64,000 nucleotides of DNA from Gemmataceae bacterium (GCA_019748295.1 JAIEPT010000132.1:1-64000); one strand, 5' to 3'. Shown: positions 1 through 9,291, numbered from the stretch's first letter. Numbers and translations: made by a program. Notes: a model not told the origin generated them from the letters alone.

Positions 1-50
1 ACCAGCATGGGTCTCGCACCCACAGGATCATCAACACCTACACGACGCAC

Positions 51-114
51 AGCCGCGCACGTAGTAAGCGGTTTCGCGTGGGGTCATGCCGAACCGCTTA
101 CTTCGTGCGCGGCT
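51..114. repeat. Palindromic intergenic repeat, 'AGTAAGCGG' family, copy 1
   Basis: An inverted repeat. The outer arms AGCCGCGCACG and CGTGCGCGGCT flank inner arms AGTAAGCGGTT and AACCGCTTACT, around a loop of about 18 bases. A related element with the same core and right flank (CGCTTACTTCGTGCG) lies at 31881-31948, so this is a dispersed family and not a single hairpin. Bases 1-427 hold no credible gene; only this element and the next one are visible there. Confidence 0.7.
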
Positions 115-140
115 CCTTGAGGCGAGCGGCGCCTGCATTT

Positions 141-243
141 CTCCCCTCTCCCTCCGGGAGAGGGGCCGGGGGTGAGGGCGTGCGACGTGGCGTTACGCGA
201 GAAATGCCGCCCTCACCCCAACCCTCTCCCGGAGGGAGAGGGA
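141..243. repeat. Inverted pair of 'CTCCCTCCGGGAGAGGG' repeats
   Basis: Two oppositely oriented copies of a roughly 38-bp element, separated by about 27 bases. Each copy contains a palindromic core (CCCTCTCCCTCCGGGAGAGGG) followed by a G-rich tail ending GGTGAGGGCG. The same element recurs in gaps near 22.6, 27.7, 31.7, 32.1, 32.3 and 57.4 kb. It lies in the leader region upstream of the propeller gene at 428, where the hairpins could form in RNA. Confidence 0.8.
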
Positions 244-427
244 GGCAGGCTATCTTCTGTCGCTTGCTCAATGGCGAGACGGCACGGACTGCCGGCCTCT
301 GCAATCAGACGGCGTTTTCGCTACAATCGGAGGCAATGACGCAACCCGCAAGAAGCGGCCGAGGTTCGCCTCGGCCTGCGTCGTTTGTCTGCCCCCGCCC
401 CCCTGGAGCCATCGGAGGACTCCTTTC

Positions 428-2896
428 ATGCGACGCCGTTCTTTCGTCGCGACGCTCGCCGGTCTTTGCCTTCTCGCCGTCGTCGGAGCCGCGTTCGCGG
501 TCATCGTGGCGCCGTTACCTCTCAATGCCTTGATCAGTTCGGCCGATTACACGTTTGCCGCCAAGATCGAGAAGATCAACGCCGACGCGGAGCGGCCCAC
601 GGTGCTGCTCGAGGTGGAGGAAGACATCAAAGGAAAGTTCCCGATCCGCAAAGTGCCGCTCGTCTTCGTCGGGGATGCCGAAGCCAAGAAGCTGGATCAC
701 CCGGGCCAACTGTTGAAGCGCATGCAAGTGGGGCAATCGGTCGTCTTCTTCGTCAACAAGAAGGGGACGAAGAAGCTCGTCATCCGCGCCTGTGCCGACG
801 GCGCGTGGATGAGCATCGACGGCTCGATCACCGGCGAAAACATGGCCGTCTATCAGCTCCTGACGGGCGAACCTTACCTACGTAAAACCTACAAGGGATC
901 GTCGGACGACCTTCGCAAGCTGCTCAAGGACCATCTCGCCGACAAGACGAAGTTGCCCGATCTCGATGAGAAAGAAACGCCCGGCTTTGGTCCGGAACCC
1001 AAGGGGAAGCAATCAAGTTGGCTCAAGTTGCCCGCAAGCGGATCGGGCCGATCGCTCTTCGGGGTCATTCCAACGCTCGGCATTGGCGGACCGATCGCGA
1101 TACTCGCACTGCTCTTCCCCGCGGTCTTCGGCGGCGTGCTCGTCTTGTTTCGCCAGTGGTCGGCATTCCTGGCGATGTTCAGCGTCAACAGCACGCTGAT
1201 GCTTCTGCACTGGTGGAAAGGCGGAACTTGGTTTCGCGACACCTGGCTTGCAACCCCCGGCGGTCTTTGGTTCGCCATGACCGTGGTGACGCTGATCTTC
1301 ACCCTGATCGCATGGCGGCGCCAGCTTGACAATCTCGCCTCCGGCGCCGACGCACTCGAAACGCCGAGCCGGACGGAACTGCTCGTGCTTCTGATCCTCA
1401 GCGGCACCTGCCTTGCGTCCGATGCCTTCTTCTTTTTCGTCGGAGAACGCCCCAGCATCCGCGACGTGAACTGGTCGGTCATGCTGGTGTGGACCGCAGG
1501 CTTCGTTGGCGCATTGGTGCACAAGGTTTACCGAACGGTGGTCGAGACCATGATCCCCGTGGCGACCGAAGGCGTCATGCTCGGCGTCAACCTGCTCGGC
1601 TATGTCGTGCTCGGCGCCCTGGTTTGGGGCCAGGGAGACGCGCCGATCAAAGCGATCGTCACGCAAAACACAAGCACCGACGCGGAAGCGCCGAAGTTCG
1701 TTTCCAAGCTGTGGGAACATCGCACGAAGGACAACGGCGTCTTCGTTTCGACGCCTGCCGTAGTAGGCAATCGAGTCTATGCGGCCTCGGCGCACCCCAT
1801 CACCAAGGGGGCGAACCTCGTCGCGCTTGACCTTCGCAATGGCCGCAAGCTGTGGGAATTCGAGGACGACGGCGAGTTCAAGCAAGCGATCTCCTCTCCA
1901 ACGGTCGCGGAAGGTTCGATCTACATCGGCGAAGGCTTCCACGACGACAAGGAATGCAAGGTCTACTGCCTCGACGCCGAGACGGGCGCGAAGAATTGGG
2001 AATACAAAACCGGCAGCCAGACGGAATCAAGCCCGGTGGTGCGGGCCGACAAAGTCTTCATCGGCGCCGGCAACGACGGTTTCCTCTGCCTCGATGCGGC
2101 AAGCGGCAAGAAGGTTTGGCAGTTCCCCGAAACGGGCTACGATGGCCGCCTTCTCCGCTTTGGCGCTCGGCCGCTGGTGACCAAGGACAGGATCTTCGCA
2201 GGGACGGGCGTCGATCGCAATCAGCCGAAGGACAAGGGCGAAACGGCAGTCTTCTGCCTTGATGCCGCCACCGGGAAGCAGGTCTGGAAGACGGCCGTCG
2301 ATCTGCCCTGCTGGGCCGCTCCGGTCGAGAAGGACGGCGTCCTCTATGTTGCCCTCGGCAACGGCGACATCGTCGAGGATGCGCCGAATCCGGCCGGGAA
2401 AATCATCGCCCTCAAGTCGTCGAACGGAACGCTGGTGTGGAGCTACGATCTGCCGAACGGCGTCCTGGATCGCGTGTCGCTGGACAAAGGTCATGTGTGG
2501 GCCGGCTGTCGCGACGGCTATGTGTATTGCCTGAATCGAACGACGGGGAAACTGGCGTGGAGCGTCGACATGGGCGCTCCGGTCATCGCCACGCCGACGA
2601 CGGCACAATCCGGCGGCAAAGGCCCCGTCGTCAGCGTGTTCGCTCTTTCGACGCATGGTCTGCTGCGAGCCCTCAATCCCGCGACCGGGACGACGCAATG
2701 GGAATACTCGCTCGGCGGCCAAGGGCTGCATTTCTCCGCGGCGCCGAAGGTGATCGTCCATCCTCGCAAAGACGGCTCGGACGAACGCTGGATCGTCTTC
2801 GGCGGCGGCAGCATGCGAAGCGAAGCGAAAGCCGTGCTCTTCTGCGTCGAGGACCATGTGCCCGCGCGACCGGCACCCACCGCCGCGAAGGAATAA
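428..2896 (+). CDS. Membrane-anchored PQQ-binding-like beta-propeller protein
   Basis: An 822-residue protein of unknown substrate. Residues 5-28 form a signal or anchor helix, followed by an exported alpha/beta region (about 30-200). About six hydrophobic helices come next (roughly 211-240, 244-262, 279-296, 316-337, 350-366, 378-400). The C-terminal half (about 420-815) is an outer-membrane-assembly/PQQ-dehydrogenase-type propeller. Seven blades can be recognised by the recurring 'LDxxTGkxxW' signature, for example CLDAETGAKNWEY, CLDAASGKKVWQF, CLNRTTGKLAW and ALNPATGTTQWEY. No PQQ-enzyme catalytic segment is obvious, so a scaffold or sensor role is as likely as a dehydrogenase. The start ATG lies about 10 bases after GGAGGACT. 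It appears to be a single gene. Fusing a polytopic membrane block to a propeller is unusual; the split could also reflect a membrane sensor with an exported ligand domain. Confidence 0.75.
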   Translation: MRRRSFVATLAGLCLLAVVGAAFAVIVAPLPLNALISSADYTFAAKIEKINADAERPTVLLEVEEDIKGKFPIRKVPLVFVGDAEAKKLDHPGQLLKRMQVGQSVVFFVNKKGTKKLVIRACADGAWMSIDGSITGENMAVYQLLTGEPYLRKTYKGSSDDLRKLLKDHLADKTKLPDLDEKETPGFGPEPKGKQSSWLKLPASGSGRSLFGVIPTLGIGGPIAILALLFPAVFGGVLVLFRQWSAFLAMFSVNSTLMLLHWWKGGTWFRDTWLATPGGLWFAMTVVTLIFTLIAWRRQLDNLASGADALETPSRTELLVLLILSGTCLASDAFFFFVGERPSIRDVNWSVMLVWTAGFVGALVHKVYRTVVETMIPVATEGVMLGVNLLGYVVLGALVWGQGDAPIKAIVTQNTSTDAEAPKFVSKLWEHRTKDNGVFVSTPAVVGNRVYAASAHPITKGANLVALDLRNGRKLWEFEDDGEFKQAISSPTVAEGSIYIGEGFHDDKECKVYCLDAETGAKNWEYKTGSQTESSPVVRADKVFIGAGNDGFLCLDAASGKKVWQFPETGYDGRLLRFGARPLVTKDRIFAGTGVDRNQPKDKGETAVFCLDAATGKQVWKTAVDLPCWAAPVEKDGVLYVALGNGDIVEDAPNPAGKIIALKSSNGTLVWSYDLPNGVLDRVSLDKGHVWAGCRDGYVYCLNRTTGKLAWSVDMGAPVIATPTTAQSGGKGPVVSVFALSTHGLLRALNPATGTTQWEYSLGGQGLHFSAAPKVIVHPRKDGSDERWIVFGGGSMRSEAKAVLFCVEDHVPARPAPTAAKE

Positions 2897-2965
2897 GTTT
2901 CAGGCGGCCTTGCGGCATGTGCAGGCGTGCGGAGAAAATAAGAGCATAGAGAGGATGGCATTTGC

Positions 2966-3208
2966 ATGACGACCATTACTGGCCAAGCCGAAGTGACGCG
3001 GGAGCACGTGCTACAGGTCGAAGTACCCTGCGAGTTGCCTGCTGGCCCGGTAAACGTCACCATTCTGGTCGAGCCTACGTCTCCCGCCTCAAGCGATCAT
3101 GATTGGCGACGCATCGTCGGGCTGGGCAGCGAAGTCTGGCGCGGCATGGATTCGCGCGAGTACCTTGCGGACATGCGGTCTGATCGCGATCGCGAGACAG
3201 GGGTATGA
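2966..3208 (+). CDS. Putative antitoxin of a VapBC-like pair
   Basis: An 80-residue acidic protein whose stop overlaps the start of the PIN-domain gene by 4 bases (translational coupling). The N-terminal half looks like a small beta-barrel of the kind seen in short antitoxins ('LPAGPVNVTILVEP'). The C-terminal tail (SREYLADMRSDRDRE) resembles the charged toxin-binding helix of antitoxins paired with PIN proteins. I do not recognise a classical AbrB, RHH or HTH DNA-binding domain, so the family is uncertain; the call rests on size, coupling and context. A GAGAGGATGG ribosome-binding site precedes the start. Confidence 0.6.
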   Translation: MTTITGQAEVTREHVLQVEVPCELPAGPVNVTILVEPTSPASSDHDWRRIVGLGSEVWRGMDSREYLADMRSDRDRETGV

Positions 3209-3699
3209 CGCTCATTGACCGCATCGCGCCAGGTTCGCTGATTGCCCTGGATACGATGGTGTGGATCTACGCATTCGAATCACATCCCCGATATGCTCCC
3301 GTCGTGCGCATCGTCTTCGACGAGATGCTCGCGCCCGGGCGAAATCGAATCGGCTCATCCATTTTGACGCTCGGCGAGGTTCTAGTCCGCCCACTGGCTT
3401 TGGGCCGTGTCGATATCGCAATCGAATACCGACGTGCAATTCAATCGGGATCTGGGCTGGAAGTATGGGAGATTCATCGCGCCATCGTCGAAAAGGCGGC
3501 GCAACTCCGAGCGGACCACCGCCTTCGCATGGTTGATTCGCTGCACGTTTCATCGGCAATGGTGCATCGAGCCAACTGCTTCCTGACGAATGATGCAGCG
3601 TTCAAGAAGGTTACCGGCATCGAAGTGTTGCTGCTCGATGAATACCTTAGCCAGGGATCGGATGAGCCCCCGGTCCTCGCGATTCGCAGCGTCTCGTAA
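3205..3699 (+). CDS. PIN-domain ribonuclease toxin, VapC-like
   Basis: A 164-residue protein with the PIN-domain acidic pattern. It has Asp16 in 'IALDTMVWIYAFE', Glu58 in 'LTLGEVLVRP', Asp111 in 'RMVDSLH', and Asn129-Asp130 in 'FLTNDAAF'. These residues coordinate Mg2+/Mn2+ for RNA cleavage in VapC toxins. The gene is the distal partner of the upstream small gene (4-base overlap), as in vapBC operons. Length is at the upper end for VapC, with a C-terminal extension of about 15 residues after the core. The target RNA cannot be read from sequence. The next gene starts 15 bases downstream but is an unrelated enzyme. Confidence 0.82.
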   Translation: MTLIDRIAPGSLIALDTMVWIYAFESHPRYAPVVRIVFDEMLAPGRNRIGSSILTLGEVLVRPLALGRVDIAIEYRRAIQSGSGLEVWEIHRAIVEKAAQLRADHRLRMVDSLHVSSAMVHRANCFLTNDAAFKKVTGIEVLLLDEYLSQGSDEPPVLAIRSVS

Positions 3700-3713
3700 C
3701 ACTCCTGGTTCCC

Positions 3714-6560
3714 ATGCCACAACGCCATGTCTACTTCTTCGGCAACGGTCACGCGGATGCCGGCGGGGAATTGAAGGATATCGTAGGCGGCAAGGGGGCG
3801 AGCCTCGGCGACATGACGCGAGCCGGCTTGCAGGTGCCGCCCGGCTTCACCATCTCGGCCGAATGCTGCGACTATTACGCGAAGCACGATGGCCAATGGC
3901 CCGACGGACTCGAAGCCGAGGTGCGGGCGAACCTCCAGCGCATCGAGCAACTCGCGGAGCGAACGTTTGGCCAGGGAGATATGCCGCTGCTGGTCGCGGT
4001 CCGCTCCGGGGCGGCGCAGTCGATGCCTGGCATGATGGACACGGTTCTGAACGCGGGCCTCAATCCGGCTTGCGTGCGAGCGATCGCGGAGCGGACGAAG
4101 AACGCGCATGGGGCGTGGGAAGCGTATCTGCATTTTCAGGTGATGTTCTGCCGTACCGTGGCAGGCATCCCGGACGCCGAACTGGATCGGCTGGAACGAC
4201 AGCATAGCCACGAACTCGGCAAGCCGATCGAAGACTCGCTGCATGCGGAGGAGATCGAGCACCTTTGCCGAAAGATCGCGGACCTCTATCGCGAGCGCGT
4301 CGGCGGCGATTTTCCGACCGATCCCTGGACGCTGCTCCGCGCGGCCATCAACGCGGTGTTCGGATCATGGAACAACGAGCGGGCGATTACCTATCGCAAG
4401 CACCACCAAATCGAAGGCCTGCTCGGCACGGCCGTCAATGTGCAGATGATGTGTCCATCGGAAATCTCCGGCGTCATGTTCACCGGCAATCCAGTGAACC
4501 CGGCACTCGAGCAGATGATCATCGAAAGCGCCTACGGCCTTGGCGAAGCGATCGTCCTTGGCAAAGTCACGCCGGACCGATTCGTCCTCGACAAGAAGTC
4601 GCTCGCGATCGTCGAACGGCACATCTCCAACAAGACCACGCATGTCGCCGCGATGGTCGAGAACGGGCAAGCATCGTCCGGAGCGAAGGACGCGGCTTCG
4701 CTCACGGACCAGCAGGTGACCGACCTCGCGAAGCTTGGCCAACGCGTCGAAGCGTATTTCAAGACGCCGTGCGACATCGAATGGGCGTGGGCGCAGGGGC
4801 AGTTCTTCCTGCTGCAATCGCGCGCGATCCGCCGCAAAGGCCCCGCGAATATCGATCCTGCCGAGCGAGAACGCGTTCGCCACGAGGAGATCGCCGAATT
4901 GCACAAGAAGGCGACGCCCGCAGGAACCGTTTGGAGCCGATTCAATTTGTCGGAAGTGCTCTCCGATCCGACGCCGATGACATGGTCGATCGTCGATGCC
5001 TACATGTCGGCCCGCGGCGGCTTTGGCCTGATGTATCGCGACCTGGGCTATTCGCCTCATCCCGAGTTGGACCAGCGCTCGACTTACGATCTGATTGCGG
5101 GCCGCACCTACTGCAATCTGACGCTGTTGCCGCGGATGCAGCATGGCATGATGCCGTATGTGCATCGGTTCGAGATTCTGAAGGCGGATCCGCGCAAGGC
5201 GATTTATCCCGTCGAGACGTTCGACGTGAAGCAGACGTCGCTTGGCTTCTGGATGAAGCTGCCGGTGCTTTCCATCAAGCATTGGTGGGGCGAATCGAAG
5301 CGGCAGACCGCATTGCGAACCTTCGCGGCCCGTTTCGAAGAGACGATCATTCCCAACTTCGTGCGTTCGGTCGATGCGGTCTGGCAGGAAGATTGGTCGC
5401 GGCTGCCTTCCGATCAGTTGTTGGCGAAGTTCGAGGATTGGCGGCAGCGAACCTTGGTTGATTTCACCCGCGAGGCGCTGAAGCCGACGGCGCTCACGGC
5501 GATTCTCATGGGCAAGCTGCAAGCCGCATTCGCCCGCCGGTATCAGCCGCCAGGCACGAAGCCAAAGGAAGGCGAGCCTCCCGCGGAGCAACGAGCTGAG
5601 GCGGCAATGCGGGCGCTAACGCTAGGCGCTCATCCGCCCGCGGACGCCGATTTGCCGCGTGCTCTCGAATCCCTGCGCACGGGCATGATGGATCGCGCGA
5701 CGTTTCTCAAGAAGTTCGGCCATCGCGGCTCGCAGGAGATGGAGTTGGCTCAGCCGCGCTGGGTCGAGCAATCGGAGATGATCGATGCCCTCGCCAAAGG
5801 GGGCGGCGCTTCGGCCGGCAAATCCGCGACGACCTTCGATTCGGAATGGCAACGCATTGCAAAGGAATTGCGGCTCGCCAAGTTTCAAATCCCCTTCGTC
5901 GAACGTGAATTGAAGAACCTGCACAAGCTGCTTGGCCTCCGCGAAGCGGGCAAGCACTACATCCTGATGGGCTACGGACTCATCCGCCGGGCGTTGGTCG
6001 AACTGGATCGCCGCTATAAGCTGGAGGGGCGCATCTTCTACTTGACGCGTGAGGAGTTGCCCGGCTTGATCGCCAAGGAACCCGCGGATGAAGCAAATCG
6101 CGCGTCGCTGTTGGAAAAGGCGAACGCCCGCAAACGCCGCCGCGAGGTTGCCCTGTCCCTGATGGTTCCGCAAGTGATCTTCAGCGATGATGCCGAGGCG
6201 ATTGGCCGAGCGATCGAAGCAGGCGGAGCGAACGTGTTCGAGGGGACGCCGCTTTCCGCCGGCATCGGCGAAGCGCCGGCTTGGGTCATCGACGACGTCG
6301 CCGGGGCCACGCCCCCCACGGAACCCTATGTGTTGGTCTGTCCCACCACCGACCCCGCCTGGGTCCCGCTCTTCGCGAACGCCCGCGGCCTCGTGATGGA
6401 AACCGGCGGCGTATTATCGCACGGAGCCATCGTCGCTCGCGAATTCGGCCTTCCCGCGGTGGCCGGGATTTCCGACGTGCACCGCCGCATCCGCACGGGG
6501 CAACGCTTGCAGATCGATGGCGCCACCGGACTCGTTCGGGTGGTGGATGAAGGGGCTTGA
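3714..6560 (+). CDS. PPDK-like ATP-grasp/phosphohistidine enzyme lacking the PEP/pyruvate barrel
   Basis: A 948-residue protein. Residues 1-380 are a pyruvate phosphate dikinase N-terminal ATP-grasp region, with GGKGASLGDM at 25-34, 'VRSGAAQSMPGMMDTVLNAGL' and 'SGVMFTGNPVNP'. The middle (about 400-830) resembles the linker of rifampin-phosphotransferase-type enzymes ('NLSEVLSDPTPMTW', 'FGHRGSQEMEL'). The C-terminus ends in the swivelling phosphohistidine domain, with the predicted active His903 in 'GGVLSHGAIVAREFGLPAV'. True PPDK and PEP synthase carry a further C-terminal TIM barrel of about 350 residues that binds PEP/pyruvate. It is absent here, because the protein stops 45 residues after the His. 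The expected chemistry is ATP-dependent phosphorylation of His and transfer to an unknown acceptor. PEP synthesis itself is not supported. Confidence 0.8.
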   Translation: MPQRHVYFFGNGHADAGGELKDIVGGKGASLGDMTRAGLQVPPGFTISAECCDYYAKHDGQWPDGLEAEVRANLQRIEQLAERTFGQGDMPLLVAVRSGAAQSMPGMMDTVLNAGLNPACVRAIAERTKNAHGAWEAYLHFQVMFCRTVAGIPDAELDRLERQHSHELGKPIEDSLHAEEIEHLCRKIADLYRERVGGDFPTDPWTLLRAAINAVFGSWNNERAITYRKHHQIEGLLGTAVNVQMMCPSEISGVMFTGNPVNPALEQMIIESAYGLGEAIVLGKVTPDRFVLDKKSLAIVERHISNKTTHVAAMVENGQASSGAKDAASLTDQQVTDLAKLGQRVEAYFKTPCDIEWAWAQGQFFLLQSRAIRRKGPANIDPAERERVRHEEIAELHKKATPAGTVWSRFNLSEVLSDPTPMTWSIVDAYMSARGGFGLMYRDLGYSPHPELDQRSTYDLIAGRTYCNLTLLPRMQHGMMPYVHRFEILKADPRKAIYPVETFDVKQTSLGFWMKLPVLSIKHWWGESKRQTALRTFAARFEETIIPNFVRSVDAVWQEDWSRLPSDQLLAKFEDWRQRTLVDFTREALKPTALTAILMGKLQAAFARRYQPPGTKPKEGEPPAEQRAEAAMRALTLGAHPPADADLPRALESLRTGMMDRATFLKKFGHRGSQEMELAQPRWVEQSEMIDALAKGGGASAGKSATTFDSEWQRIAKELRLAKFQIPFVERELKNLHKLLGLREAGKHYILMGYGLIRRALVELDRRYKLEGRIFYLTREELPGLIAKEPADEANRASLLEKANARKRRREVALSLMVPQVIFSDDAEAIGRAIEAGGANVFEGTPLSAGIGEAPAWVIDDVAGATPPTEPYVLVCPTTDPAWVPLFANARGLVMETGGVLSHGAIVAREFGLPAVAGISDVHRRIRTGQRLQIDGATGLVRVVDEGA

Positions 6561-7155
6561 TATGGCAGGCGGACGCAGGGCAGGATAATGGGAAGGAAGG
6601 ATAATGAAAGCGGAATCATATTTGAGCAATTGCCCTTATTAGGCGCCGCTCGTCCAATTCAAGACGCTGGTGGGCGGGCGCTGCAAGCAGGCCGGCATGC
6701 GCGACTGGACGCGAAGAGGAGCCGAAGGGATACTTCGCCTTCGCCGGCCGACAAGACGGCGCTTTCGACCAGCTATGGAAAACTAGCCTAAGTATAGCCT
6801 TCTAACCGCCGCCCCAGCTTTCGGCTGCACCCGAAGAGCGGCCAACGGCGGGGTGAGGGGGCAAGCGGAAGGCAGTGGAAAGGCAGTGGAAAGGCAGCGG
6901 ACTAGGAAAGGGCTCAGCGAATCCAAACGAACAGGATGGCAGGGGCATGATGGCTCCGGCCCATTCTCTGCTTCTGCCCTCGGACCGCCCCCTCACCTGC
7001 GCGTTGGGCACGCTCTCCCTCCGCCCATACTGGACCTTGCAAGGTCTCTGCAACCGCCGGCGGAGGGAGAGGGGAAGCTTCGCTGCCTCCACACAATGAG
7101 CCCACACTTGAGAGCTCATCGCGCCCTTTCGAATTCTGCCGACGAGCGCACAAGA
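6561..7155. other. Intergenic region, no convincing gene
   Basis: About 595 bases with no reading frame that has credible codon use or homology. Near 7012-7075 a diverged inverted repeat (CTCTCCCTCCGCC and GGCGGAGGGAGAGG) is visible. It is probably a decayed copy of the GGGAGAGGG element family. A direct repeat, 'GGCAGTGGAAA', occurs around 6872-6895. Confidence 0.6.
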
Positions 7156-8265
7156 CTAGAACTTCGGCGGCAGCACCACATCGTCCGGCATGGGTTGCAC
7201 GGGGGCCCCTGGTGAGATCGGCATCGGCAGCGGACGGGTGCCCGGCGGGTTCCCGGGAAGCGGCGCGAGCACGGGGCCGGTTTCGATCGGCGTCGTCGGA
7301 ATGACGGGGGAGACAGGAACCGCAGGACGCATCGGCGCGGGGACGATCACCGTTGGCTCGTTCGGCAGGGCCGGGATGATGATTTCCGGTTCCGCGGGTT
7401 TCGCCGGCGTGATCACCATTGGGATCTCGATCCGGGGCTGAACAACCGGCTTCGGCAGTTCCGGCGCGATCGACGGAGCCATCGGGATTTCCAGCACTTC
7501 GACCGCCTTCGGATCGCCTAGCTTCGGCAGCGGGATGAAACGCGAGGGCGTATTCTTCGGCTGCGAAGGCGGGGTGTTGACCGGCGGCGTGAACGTCGGC
7601 GCGGGCGCCGGTTGGAAGTTCGGGATCGACTCGGAAGGCGTCAGGCTTGGCGCGGCGAAATTCGGAACGTCCGCGTCGCGAATCAGCGGCAGTTTCAAGT
7701 TCGGCCCGGTCGGCGGGAAGCGGTTGCTCACCGTCGGAAAGTTCGTAAGCGCCGGCTGCTGAGGCGGCGTTGCCGTAAGGACCGGCTCATCCTTCGTCGG
7801 CCGATAGGTCAGGTTGTAGCGCAGCGAAAGCGTCTTCGCATGCACGCGATTCCGCCAGGCCGCATCCCCTTCGGCCGCCTTTTCGAGCGTCTGAGCCGCG
7901 ATGCCCGACATGGGCCGAATGCGGGCGAGCGACGACATCGCATCGGCTCGCAGATGCGGTTGAGCGTCGCGGATGGCGATCTCCGCGAGCGTCGCTAGTA
8001 CCTCAGGGTGCGCCTTCGCATCCACGCCTTCCAGCGCGCCGATCGACCGGGTCCGCTTGCGGTCGTCGGGATCGCTCTTCGCCGCGTAGATCGCCTCGGC
8101 AATCTTCTGCTGCTCGCTCGCCATCAGTTGTTGAGGCGTGGGTGCGGGGGTCTGCGGCGTCTCGGGAGCGGGCCGGGGCTTCTTGAAGAAAATCTGGGCC
8201 TGAGCGGGAGCGGCGCCGAGCGACACGGAGAGCGCCAGCGATAGGCCAAGGATGCATCGGTTCAT
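7156..8265 (-). CDS. Exported HEAT-like, proline-rich protein
   Basis: A protein of about 369 residues. The chosen ATG follows AGAGG by 8 bases; a GTG 9 bases further upstream is the alternative. An N-terminal signal peptide ends near 'GAAPAQA'. Residues about 40-140 are helical, with a HEAT-repeat-like pattern ('HPEVLATLAEIAIRD', 'PHLRADAMSSLARI'). The remaining 230 residues are Pro/Ile/Thr-rich and low complexity, as expected for an extended periplasmic or envelope linker. No catalytic motif is visible. I do not recognise the family; a scaffold or binding role is a guess. The gene stands alone. Confidence 0.65.
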   Translation of the reverse strand: MNRCILGLSLALSVSLGAAPAQAQIFFKKPRPAPETPQTPAPTPQQLMASEQQKIAEAIYAAKSDPDDRKRTRSIGALEGVDAKAHPEVLATLAEIAIRDAQPHLRADAMSSLARIRPMSGIAAQTLEKAAEGDAAWRNRVHAKTLSLRYNLTYRPTKDEPVLTATPPQQPALTNFPTVSNRFPPTGPNLKLPLIRDADVPNFAAPSLTPSESIPNFQPAPAPTFTPPVNTPPSQPKNTPSRFIPLPKLGDPKAVEVLEIPMAPSIAPELPKPVVQPRIEIPMVITPAKPAEPEIIIPALPNEPTVIVPAPMRPAVPVSPVIPTTPIETGPVLAPLPGNPPGTRPLPMPISPGAPVQPMPDDVVLPPKF

Positions 8266-8484
8266 GGGGCACACCTCTGCGGGGGAACTACGTGGGCGAT
8301 TCGATGCAGACGCGAACGCGGCCGAGCCGTATTCTCTTGCCTGCCTGGATTAGATCGACTTCGCGGAACAACCGGCGTGTTGCGAACAGCCGGAAAAGGC
8401 GAAACGACCGGTCGCCCCGGCCATCACAGCCGCTACAAATTGACAGGAAACTGGGTAACGCAGCGAAGGGATTCGGCAACACCG

Positions 8485-9291
8485 ATGCAACTGGCGGCAA
8501 TGGCGATTCTCGCGACCGGAATGTGGCCTTGGTTCGCCGCTTGGCGCGCCAATCGGGGTTGGTCGCTCGAACACGCGATCTTCTGGGGCATGGCGGCGTG
8601 GGCAAGTTGGGGCGTGGCGGCGATTCGCCCCGGCGAAGCCGCCGATTTCGTCTCGCTGGCCCTCACGGGCGCCGCCGGCATCGCCGTTTTCGGAGCGCGG
8701 CGGCCCCACGTTGCGGCGTGGAACTTCGTGGTCCTCGGCCTGGTCGGCGTCATGCTGCTGCCGCTGGTCGAGAACTGGGTGCTTGGGGCAAGGTCGCTCG
8801 ATGGCCTGCGGCAGTTCTTCCTCATTGCCACGTTGGCGTTGGTCATGTCCAACTACCTGCCGACACGTTTCTGGCCCGCAGCCACGCTGCTCGGAATTTC
8901 AAGCGGGATCGTGGCCGCGCATCGGCTACGGGCAGATTCCGTCGATCCGATTCATGCCGAAATCGCACGACTCGCCGTGTTGATGTCCCCCTGGTTCGCA
9001 TGGAGATTCGCACGTCGCGCGGCCAACGATTCGCTCGAAGCGCGCTGGCTCGATTTTCGCGACCGATATGGTTTGGTGTGGGCCCAACGGGTTCGCGAGC
9101 AGTTCAACCACTCAGCCCAAAACGCAGGGTGGGCGACCTATCTGACGTGGCAAACGCTGACCATCGACGAGCAGGATGCGGCGCGCGAAGCAGAAATGCG
9201 GCGATCTCTTTCTGGCCTCTTGCAACGATTCGAAGCGCGCGACGACGCAAGGGAACCCATTGCGGATTCCCTCGGTGATTCGGGTGAATGA
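8485..9291 (+). CDS. Predicted multi-pass membrane protein of unknown function
   Basis: A protein of about 268 residues. The frame is open further upstream (to 8377), but the upstream part is Arg-rich and lacks hydrophobic character, so the ATG preceding 'QLAAMAILATGMWPW' was preferred. Five or six hydrophobic segments span the first 170 residues. The C-terminal 100 residues are hydrophilic and cytosol-like ('ARWLDFRDRYGLVWAQRVREQFN'). No known family motif was recognised. It converges with the small lipoprotein gene, whose stop is 6 bases away. Confidence 0.6.
   Translation: MQLAAMAILATGMWPWFAAWRANRGWSLEHAIFWGMAAWASWGVAAIRPGEAADFVSLALTGAAGIAVFGARRPHVAAWNFVVLGLVGVMLLPLVENWVLGARSLDGLRQFFLIATLALVMSNYLPTRFWPAATLLGISSGIVAAHRLRADSVDPIHAEIARLAVLMSPWFAWRFARRAANDSLEARWLDFRDRYGLVWAQRVREQFNHSAQNAGWATYLTWQTLTIDEQDAAREAEMRRSLSGLLQRFEARDDAREPIADSLGDSGE

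Noticed and set aside
1-77. tRNA-like sequence at the window start
   Set aside because: No cloverleaf with T-loop GTTCRA and anticodon arm could be folded; the hairpin there is the dispersed palindrome.
141-243. Possible CRISPR-like array from the repeated GGGAGAGGG units
   Set aside because: Copies are inverted, palindromic and dispersed, with no regular spacers and no cas genes.
6853-7215. 120-codon plus-strand frame between the PPDK-like and HEAT-like genes
   Set aside because: Low-complexity translation across a decayed repeat, no ribosome-binding site; it overlaps the 3' end of a supported minus-strand gene.
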